A stretch of 9,213 nucleotides of DNA, taken from positions 1-9,213 of the forward strand of contig JACMQD010000050.1 in NCBI GenBank assembly GCA_014377155.1, given 5' to 3'. Under the pieces are notes generated by a model. The model worked only from the letters and a program-made list of their open reading frames with translations. It searched no databases and had not been told where the DNA came from. Below are positions 1 to 4,924 of this stretch, in pieces; position 1 is the first letter of the stretch, and every line of letters begins with the position of its first letter. The position numbers were made by a program, and so were the translations under genes. This stretch comes from Herminiimonas sp. Lineage in GTDB: Bacteria; Pseudomonadota; Gammaproteobacteria; Burkholderiales; Burkholderiaceae.

Positions 1-472
1 GCCTGCCGGACGATCATCGGCGTGTCCCTGCCGGTATTGATTTCGTCGATCGCCGCCTTGTTCGCGCTGCTCTTGTTCATCGTGACCTTTTCAGGCAGCC
101 CGCCAGCTTGTATGGCCTTGTCCAAAAAGCGTTTGGCGGCCGCCTGATCCCATTTTGCGGTCGGCAGAAAATCGACCGTCTTGCCTCGTTGTCCGCGGCC
201 CGATAAGGATACTTCCAGACGCCTTTGTCCTCGATATAAGTTTCATCCATGCGCCAACGCATACCAACCGGGCGTTTGTATTTGCGAAATACTTTTTCCA
301 GCAACGGCAAGAATCTGGCCGCCCAGTGATTGATCGAAGAGTGGTCGACAAACACGCCGCGTTCTTCCATCATTTCTTCAAGGTGCCGGTAGCTCAACGG
401 ACAGGCTGTGTACCAGCGGATGCAGACCAGAATCACATCGATCGGAAACTGCATTCCTTTGATGTTCAACAT
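1..472 (-). pseudogene. IS6-family transposase, frameshifted and cut by the window edge
   Basis: The protein starts MLNIKGMQFPIDVILVCIRW at base 472 and carries the N-terminal HTH and the start of the DDE domain (WRMDETYIEDKGVWKYPYRA), as in IS6-family transposases of Burkholderiales. Near bases 184-188 one base is missing compared with copy 2 (GCCTCG against GCCCTCC). The frame therefore shifts after 'DNEA' and the rest of the domain is read out of frame. Restoring the base gives VDFLPTAK...KAIQAGGLPEKVTMNKSSANKAAID up to the window edge. The second catalytic Asp, expected in the 'TMDKSGAN' position, is Asn. An alternative start further upstream (to 586) would reach beyond the IS terminus, so I prefer 472. 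The gene is very unlikely to encode an active transposase. Confidence 0.8.
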
Positions 473-525
473 GTTGCACCACCTTTTTTTCAAAAGCAGG
501 AGTCTTTCGAACGTTTTGATGGCTA

Positions 526-544
526 CGCTTAATGCGACAAAACC
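526..544 (-). repeat. Terminal inverted repeat of IS6 copy 1
   Basis: The 19 bases GGTTTTGTCGCATTAAGCG (minus strand) are identical to the 19 bases ending copy 2 at 4440-4458. Sequence identity between copies ends exactly at the outer G: the flanks are TCTTT here and CGAAA at copy 2. Confidence 0.75.
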
Positions 545-661
545 TCTTTCTTGACGATTACCGATAACGGTATTGCAGCTCATCAAACTTTCATGGTAAA
601 TTGATTTAGGGAAACATATGATGGTTTCATAGGACCGCTAGGACCACCGCTTTCTGAGTGA

Positions 662-1084
662 TTTATTCATGGCTACGATGAACCGCATCACTCCCATCTC
701 AATTGCGCCGACGTTGTTAGCCACTTCGTGAGCAGGTCTGCCTGCAGTCCCCGCGCACGCGGTAACCCCCCTAATGCGCGTGCCTTGATCGCTCAGTTCA
801 AAAAAGCGGCGCACAGACGCGACCGTAGCAAGCTTGCCACATGCTTGGCCGAGGATTTCAAGCTGAATTTGTGACTGGACGGCGACGGTATACATCGGGC
901 AATCCAAGCATGGCGCAACGACAATCGTTACTTGAAAGAATTCGTAGCGCTGCTACGGAAAGGATGCAACGCAGTTGACGCCGATACCGTATTTTGTCCT
1001 GGTTGCGGCGGCATGCACTTTCGTGCTTCTTTTATGTGTACACACGCGGGATGGCGCATGACGCACTTTCTCGCGGGAGATTGA
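662..1084 (+). pseudogene. Decayed gene, possibly SnoaL/NTF2-like protein
   Basis: One frame is open from 662 to 1084 except for a single TGA at 872-874. It has coding character: ALIAQFKKAAHRRDRSKLAT, then AEDFKLNL, the stop, and then LDGDGIHRAIQAWRNDNRYL followed by KEFVALLRKG, 'FCPGCGGMHFRA' and 'GWRMTHFLAGD' before TGA at 1082-1084. The layout, with a helix carrying 'RDRSKLATCLAEDF' and later beta-rich segments ending in 'GWR', recalls SnoaL/NTF2-like proteins. That family call is a tentative pattern judgement. A TGG-to-TGA change would explain the internal stop. No ATG is seen in this frame; an ATG at 669 lies in another frame that ends at 731, so the 5' end may also be frameshifted. The remnant sits between IS6 copy 1 and the chemoreceptor. 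Confidence 0.35.
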
Positions 1085-1103
1085 TCCAGATTGCGTCAAT
1101 AAC

Positions 1104-1107
1104 GGAG
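1104..1107 (+). promoter_or_regulatory. Ribosome binding site of the chemoreceptor
   Basis: GGAG lies 7 bases before the ATG at 1115 and supports that start over the adjacent ATG at 1118. Confidence 0.6.
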
Positions 1108-1114
1108 CACAGAA

Positions 1115-2770
1115 ATGATGAAAATTGCAAATTTCAGTGTTGGAACGCGGCTGGCCATGAGCTTCGGCATTCTACTCGTTCTGCTGGTCATATTATCTGG
1201 AGCCGGTTTGCGCAGTCTGTCGTTGCTTAACGACGAAAGCCGCCAAACGCTCGATGACAGGTACCCAAAGATACTAGCCGTCAACATGGTCATCGCTAAA
1301 GTACATGGCATCGCCAGTGCCATGCGCAACATGTTCGTCCATAGTTACAAAGACGAAATTGACAAGGAACTCGAGCTCAACGAAGTCGCCAAAAGCGTCA
1401 TTCAGACCAAAATAGCTTATCTCGAAAAGGCAACCGTTACCAAGCAAGGCCTTAAGCTCGTTATGACGATGAAGGCGGCGTACGCCAAGTACCTGACACC
1501 GCAAGAACAGTTCACCAAGAAAATGGCGGCTGGTCGGTCGGAGGAAGCCAAGAATATATTGCTCTATGATTTGACACCCAAGCAAACCGAATTGATGGCC
1601 GCGCTCGATGAACTGGCCCGCTATCAAACCGCCTTGATGGAGAAGTCCGGCCGGGACTCGAAGGCGGAATTCGATGCCGGACTGTTGATCATGTCCGTGA
1701 TGACAGTCGCGGCGATCCTGATCGGGATACTGGTGTCGTGGTTGATCACACGTTCGATCACGCATCCGTTGAAGCAAGCCATGACGGTTGCCCAGCAAGT
1801 CGCCTCAGGCGACCTCAACACGTCCGCAGCCGTCACTACCCATGACGAAGCAGGACGGCTGCTGCAGGCGTTGGAAATAATGACCACGTCCTTGCGGAGC
1901 ATCGTGGGCAATGTGCGTTCCGGCGCCGATACGATTGCCACAGCGTCATCGGAAATCGCCGCCGGAAACCTGGACCTGTCGTCGCGTACCGAGCAACAAG
2001 CGTCATCGCTACAGGAAACCGCCTCTGCCATGGATAGCCTGACGTCGACCGTGCAGCAAAACGCTGATCATGCGCGGGAGGCCAACGATCTGGCCATTGC
2101 GGCGGCCGACGTGGCGCGTCATGGCTTCGCCATGGTCAAGCAGATGGTGTCCACGATGGGCGAGATCCAGTCGGCCTCCCACAAGATTGCCGACATCATC
2201 AGCGTCATCGATGGCATTACCTTTCAGACCAACATCCTCGCCTTGAATGCCGCCGTTGAAGCGGCCCGGGCCGGAGAAGCCGGCCGTGGGTTTGCCGTAG
2301 TCGCCGCCGAAGTACGCAACCTTGCGCAGCGCTCAGCCGCTGCCGCCAAGGAAATCAAGGTGTTGATCAATAATTCTGTAGAGATTGTCAATACGGGAAC
2401 CACGATCGCCGGCAAGACAGGCGGCACCATGATCGAAATTGTAGATCGCATCCATAAGGTGACCGTCATCATGGCCGACATCACTGCCGCCAGTCGACAA
2501 CAGCACGAGGGCATTGTGCAGGTCAATCAGGCAATCGGGTTGATGGACCAGACCACGCAGCAAAATGCAGCGATTGTGGAAGAAGCTGCCGCTGCCGCGC
2601 AATCGCTGCAGGACCAGGCCAGTGCGCTCGTTGACGCTGTGGCGGTGTTTGCATGGAAGGATGGTCATGAAAGCGATCCGGTACCGGTGTTGATGCAAAC
2701 GCACGCTCAACCTTCGGTACCGCGGATCGACCGGACAGCACAGTTGGCGTCACCAAAAAAAGTTGTTTAG
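1115..2770 (+). CDS. Methyl-accepting chemotaxis protein with 4-helix-bundle sensor
   Basis: This is a 551-residue inner-membrane chemoreceptor that would signal through CheW/CheA. Visible domains are a first membrane helix at about residues 11-32, a periplasmic helical sensor region at about 33-188 (4HB_MCP type), a second membrane helix at about 190-213, a HAMP linker at about 211-263 (SITHPLKQAM...ASGDLNT), and the cytoplasmic signalling hairpin. The conserved tip is at about residues 367-400 (FQTNILALNAAVEAARAGEA, then GRGFAVVAAEVRNLAQRS). Q/E-rich heptads at about 292-302 (TEQQASSLQET) are likely methylation sites. The C-terminus (ASPKKVV) lacks a CheR/CheB-tethering pentapeptide of the NWETF type. 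All parts are present, so it may be functional. It stands alone, with no che genes beside it, between IS elements. Its stop codon coincides with a possible IS3 terminus, so the extreme C-terminus may have been altered by insertion. The ligand cannot be told from sequence. Confidence 0.95.
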   Translation: MMKIANFSVGTRLAMSFGILLVLLVILSGAGLRSLSLLNDESRQTLDDRYPKILAVNMVIAKVHGIASAMRNMFVHSYKDEIDKELELNEVAKSVIQTKIAYLEKATVTKQGLKLVMTMKAAYAKYLTPQEQFTKKMAAGRSEEAKNILLYDLTPKQTELMAALDELARYQTALMEKSGRDSKAEFDAGLLIMSVMTVAAILIGILVSWLITRSITHPLKQAMTVAQQVASGDLNTSAAVTTHDEAGRLLQALEIMTTSLRSIVGNVRSGADTIATASSEIAAGNLDLSSRTEQQASSLQETASAMDSLTSTVQQNADHAREANDLAIAAADVARHGFAMVKQMVSTMGEIQSASHKIADIISVIDGITFQTNILALNAAVEAARAGEAGRGFAVVAAEVRNLAQRSAAAAKEIKVLINNSVEIVNTGTTIAGKTGGTMIEIVDRIHKVTVIMADITAASRQQHEGIVQVNQAIGLMDQTTQQNAAIVEEAAAAAQSLQDQASALVDAVAVFAWKDGHESDPVPVLMQTHAQPSVPRIDRTAQLASPKKVV

Positions 2771-2851
2771 ACGGTGTCGCAAATTGCAAGAGGTAAGACC
2801 TTGATAATCGATGCCGATAGATAGCGGCAAGCAACACAGTATGAGTATTTC

Positions 2852-3265
2852 CGATCGCCCGTCTGCAAGCTGGTCGTGCATGAAGTCCATCGACCAGGTT
2901 TCATTGATCCTCGTAGGCACAGCCAGTGGCAACGGCTTCTCGCGCACGATGCGGTGGCGCGGTTTGATCCGCAAGTTCAACTCAAGCTCGCGGTAAATCC
3001 TGTACACGCGTTTGTGGTTCCATTTGTAGCCTTTCACATTGCGCAGATACATGAAGCACAGTCCAAAGCCCCAATTGCGTTGGTTGTTCGTCAGCCGCAC
3101 CAGCAAGTCTGCGATAAGGTCATTCTCCGCGCTCAGCTTGGCCCGATATCGGTAGCAGGTCTGGCTGATACCGAAGGCTTGGCACGGCAGCACAATTGTT
3201 GTGCGGCCGTGCTCGACAGCCTGGCGCGCCATCTCCCGTCGTTGAGATGGCGCTACCACTTTTTT
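2852..3265 (-). pseudogene. IS3-family transposase OrfB, 5' fragment only
   Basis: The frame follows OrfA by -1 frameshift and reads KKVVAPSQRREMARQAVEHG, then the HTH_21-like region (NDLIADLLVRLTNNQRNWGF, KRVYRIYRELELNLRIKPR) and the start of the rve integrase core (INETWSMDFMHDQLADGRS). Family resemblance stops after 'DGRS'. Only the first Asp of the DDE triad (WSMDF) is present; the second Asp and the Glu are missing, about 130-140 residues in all. The frame stays open with unrelated residues to 2750. It cannot encode an active transposase. Confidence 0.8.
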
Positions 3266-3522
3266 GCCATCGCCTCCGCAATAATCTCCGCCTTCAGGCG
3301 TTCGTCGGCATACATCTTCTTGAGGCGCCGGTTCTCTTCCTCGAGTTCCTTCATGCGTGTCATCAGCGAGGCATCCATGCCGCCAAACTTGGTGCGCCAC
3401 ATGTAGAACGTCGCCGAGCTTATGCCATGTTCTCCGCATAGTTCGGGGACGGGGGAGCCTGGCTCAGCCTGGTTGAGGATGGCGATGATCTGGCTATCGG
3501 TAAAGCAGCAGCATGTCTTCAT
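3253..3522 (-). CDS. IS3-family transposase OrfA (HTH/leucine zipper)
   Basis: This 89-residue protein has the usual OrfA layout. A helix-turn-helix of the HTH_Tnp_1 type lies at about residues 7-45 (FTDSQIIAILNQAEPGSPV, CGEHGISSATFYMWRTKFGG). It is followed by a leucine-zipper-like coiled coil at about 57-85 (MKELEEENRRLKKMYADERL). It ends AMAKKW, with the stop just after an A6G slippery run that links it to OrfB. In IS3 elements OrfA binds the terminal repeats, and alone it often acts as a regulator. It looks intact, but its OrfB partner is truncated. Confidence 0.85.
   Translation of the reverse strand: MKTCCCFTDSQIIAILNQAEPGSPVPELCGEHGISSATFYMWRTKFGGMDASLMTRMKELEEENRRLKKMYADERLKAEIIAEAMAKKW
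3259..3265 (-). other. Programmed -1 frameshift site of the IS3 element
   Basis: The minus strand reads A AAA AAG just before the OrfA stop (ATG GCA AAA AAG TGG TAG). Slipping back one base gives GGC AAA AAA GTG GTA, which continues into OrfB. This is the classical heptamer used by IS3-family elements to make the OrfAB fusion transposase. Confidence 0.75.
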
Positions 3523-3637
3523 GCAGAACTTTCAAAATCAAACTTAGAAAATTCTACTTTTAAACGCGATCATTTGGTGGTTATACCGTCAAGCCGAAAT
3601 ACAATTGGCGATGGCACAGCGAGCAGGCAAGAATAAA

Positions 3638-3653
3638 AGCTATGTCACATTAG
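3638..3653 (+). repeat. Probable left terminal repeat of IS6 copy 2 (imperfect)
   Basis: AGCTATGTCACATTAG matches the right terminus GGTTTTGTCGCATTAA at about 12 of 16 positions when both are read inward. It lies 18 bases beyond the transposase stop, where an IS6 terminus is expected. Confidence 0.45.
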
Positions 3654-3670
3654 TGAGCGCAAGTCGGATT

Positions 3671-4386
3671 TTAAGCAGGCGCGGGCATCTGCCATCTAAC
3701 TGGACGGATTCGTCCCGCCAGTGCATAAAATTGGTCGGCAAAGGACATCGGATCGGTGCCTGCCATCGTAAGCTGACCTTTGCGAATCATGTGCATGAGT
3801 TCGATGCCGGCAAGGACGTTTGTGGTGCACCGGAATGACTTAAAGTTGAGCATTGGTTTGGTCACACGCCTGGCCGCACGATAATCCTGTTCGACGATGT
3901 TGTTCAAGTATTCGGCCCGCCGGACGATCATCGGCGTTTCCCTACCGGTATTGATTTCGTCGATCGCCGCCTTCTTCGCGCCGCTCTTGTTCATCGTGAC
4001 CTTTTCAGGCAGCCCGCCAGCTTGTATGGCCTTGTCGAAAAAGCGTTTGGCGGCCGCCTGGTCCGGTTTTGCGGTCGGCAGAAAATCGACCGTCTTGCCC
4101 TCCTTGTCCACGGCCCGATAGAGATACTTCCAGATGCCTTTGACCTCGACATAAATTGCATCCAAGCGCCAACGCATACCAACCGGACGTTTGTATTTGC
4201 AAATACTTTTTCCGGCAACGGCAAGAAGCTGGCCGCCCAGCGATTAATCGAAGAGTGGTCGACAAACACGCCGCGTTATTCCATCATTTCTTCAAGGTGC
4301 CGCTAGCTCAACGGACAGGCCGCGTACCAGCGGATGCAGACCAGAATCACATCGATCGGAAACTGCATTCCTTTGATGTTCAACAT
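3671..4386 (-). pseudogene. IS6-family transposase with two stops and a frameshift
   Basis: The start (MLNIKGMQFPIDVILVCIRW) is at 4386 and the natural stop is TAA at 3671. Compared with copy 1 there are two in-frame nonsense changes: TAG at 4303-4305, where copy 1 has TAC (Tyr in PLSYRHLEE), and TAA at 4276-4278, where copy 1 has GAA (Glu in MMEERGV). A one-base deletion near 4200 (GCAAAT against GCGAAAT) then shifts the frame. The remainder is in one frame: MRWRLDAIYVEVKG, YRAVDKEGKTVDFLPTAKPD, VTMNKSGAKKAAIDEINTGR, LNNIVEQDYRAARRVTKPML and a C-terminal MHMIRKGQLTM. Beyond the disruptions, the first catalytic motif reads DAIY rather than DETY, and the second catalytic Asp is Asn (TMNKSG). 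The Glu of the triad (NIVEQD) is kept. The gene is inactive. Confidence 0.9.
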
Positions 4387-4439
4387 ATTGCACCACCTTT
4401 TTTTTAAAAGCAGGAGTCTCTCGAACGTTTTGATGGCTG

Positions 4440-4458
4440 CGCTTAATGCGACAAAACC
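4440..4458 (-). repeat. Right terminal inverted repeat of IS6 copy 2
   Basis: It is identical over 19 bases to 526-544 and marks the outer edge of the element next to the secretion-effector region. Confidence 0.75.
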
Positions 4459-4599
4459 CGAAACACGTCCTCGATGCAGGCAGACATAAATCAGGAAGAA
4501 CAACGGTGGTTCGATGACCGAACATTCCTAATTGATCTATATGGGAAATCCTTCCTGGGATACGCCAGTCAGGGCGAAGTCCTTCGTGCTTTAAATTAA
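4459..4599 (+). pseudogene. Possible C-terminal remnant of a gene cut by IS6 copy 2
   Basis: A frame is open from the first base outside the IS to TAA at 4597-4599 and reads RNTSSMQADINQEEQRWFDD then RTFLIDLYGKSFLGYASQGE and VLRALN. Its residue mix (acidic/aromatic, no low complexity) looks protein-like. An ATG at 4474 would give a 41-residue peptide, but no ribosome binding site precedes it. I do not recognise the family. It may be the tail of a gene interrupted by the IS, or a chance frame. Confidence 0.3.
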
Positions 4600-4871
4600 T
4601 TTCACAGAACCGTCTTTTTTAAGTAGTTGTATTACGTAGAAATTCTATAGCAACAGTTCGACGGATTCCTAACATCCCGGCCTTCCCCTTGCAGAGTGAA
4701 GAAGCCCGAACGATAGCACTGGGTCGGCCCCGCTCAGCTAAGGTCGCTGCGACCAGTCCACCACATCCATCGCCTTTCCCCACTTTTCCCACTTTTCCCG
4801 TCTTTCTTAATTTTGACAAAAGTTGAATAAAAACGCCGCCTCGGCATTGGCAGTTTGCGTAACATGACGTT

Positions 4872-4892
4872 TTATTGTAATTATAACAATAA
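4872..4892. promoter_or_regulatory. AT-rich palindrome, operator candidate
   Basis: Perfect 7-base arms TTATTGT and ACAATAA are separated by 7 A/T bases (AATTATA), including a TATAAC that could act as a -10. It lies 33 bases before the vgrG start. A dyad of this size overlapping a possible -10 is typical of a repressor or activator site. It lacks the GC-rich stem and T-tract of a terminator. The regulator is unknown. Confidence 0.35.
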
Positions 4893-4915
4893 TTTCGCCT
4901 CGTTCACCCGCCACC

Positions 4916-4919
4916 GGAG
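4916..4919 (+). promoter_or_regulatory. Ribosome binding site deciding the vgrG GTG start
   Basis: GGAG lies 5 bases before GTG at 4925. The encoded N-terminus MPRIVTFNSPLG begins where VgrG proteins usually begin, so GTG is preferred over any later ATG. Confidence 0.65.
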
Positions 4920-4924
4920 TCGCC

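Larger units (their letters stand above)
1..544 (-). mobile_element. IS6-family insertion sequence, copy 1 (3' part outside window)
   Basis: This is the tnp-5' end of an IS6-family (IS26-like) element. The boundary is seen directly: similarity to the second copy at 3638-4458 is continuous from base 1 to base 544 and stops abruptly there. The last 19 bases, read inward on the minus strand, are GGTTTTGTCGCATTAAGCG, a sequence typical of IS6-family termini. Window base 1 corresponds to base 3915 in copy 2, so about 277 bases of this copy, including its other terminus, lie to the left of the window. By eye there are about 34 differences in 545 aligned positions between the copies. Confidence 0.85.
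2771..3592 (-). mobile_element. Truncated IS3-family element
   Basis: OrfA and the first part of OrfB of an IS3-family element, close in sequence to the IS407/IS51 type, lie on the minus strand. A full element of this type is about 1.2 kb; here only about 0.8 kb is left. OrfB similarity ends near base 2852, and the remaining 80 or so bases to the chemoreceptor stop are unassigned. Possible termini are TAGACGGT at 2768-2775 and TTGACGGT on the minus strand at 3592-3585. They share only a short core and no target duplication is evident, so the outer limits are uncertain. Confidence 0.7.
3638..4458 (-). mobile_element. IS6-family insertion sequence, copy 2 (degenerate, full length)
   Basis: This is a complete-length but decayed second copy of the element at 1-544, in the same orientation. 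The right end is fixed at 4458 by loss of similarity to copy 1 and by the 19-base terminus GGTTTTGTCGCATTAAGCG on the minus strand. The left end is less certain. AGCTATGTCACATTAG from 3638 matches the other terminus at about 12 of 16 positions, which suggests a total length of about 820 bases, normal for IS6. The 8 bases outside each end (AGAATAAA and CGAAACAC) do not match, so no target duplication is seen. An old insertion, an internal rearrangement, or a compound transposon would all fit. Confidence 0.75.
4600..4924 (+). promoter_or_regulatory. Leader region upstream of vgrG
   Basis: No gene is supported in these 325 bases. They hold a small inverted repeat GGTCGC-T-GCGACC at 4742-4754, a pyrimidine tract with tandem CCCACTTTT units at about 4776-4806, a TTGACA at 4813-4818 with no good -10 at the right distance, and the AT-rich palindrome at 4872-4892. 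The promoter of the effector operon presumably lies here, most likely in the AT-rich part (4805-4895), but I cannot fix its elements. Confidence 0.4.

Noticed and set aside
638..907. Minus-strand 89-codon frame left of the chemoreceptor
   Set aside because: The plus strand of the same stretch has better coding character (the relic at 662-1084), and the minus frame shows no recognisable motif.
2876..3406. Plus-strand frame of 176 codons opposite the IS3 genes
   Set aside because: It lies fully antisense to OrfA/OrfB, which have clear family motifs; its sequence is the low-quality kind produced by reading the opposite strand.
4742..4754. Hairpin GGTCGC-T-GCGACC as a terminator
   Set aside because: The loop is a single base and no T-run follows, so a functional intrinsic terminator is unlikely.
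4776..4806. Tandem CCCACTTTT units as a CRISPR-like or iteron array
   Set aside because: There are only two exact units and a degenerate third with no spacers; this is a simple pyrimidine tract.
4619..4819. Minus-strand 66-codon frame starting MSKLRKTGKVGKVGKG
   Set aside because: The Lys/Gly repeats come from the tandem CCCACTTTT tract. There is no family resemblance, and it lies in the probable vgrG leader.
4813..4841. Sigma-70 promoter from TTGACA at 4813
   Set aside because: The -35 is perfect, but 16-18 bases downstream the sequence is CGCCTC-like with no -10, so a promoter cannot be claimed.
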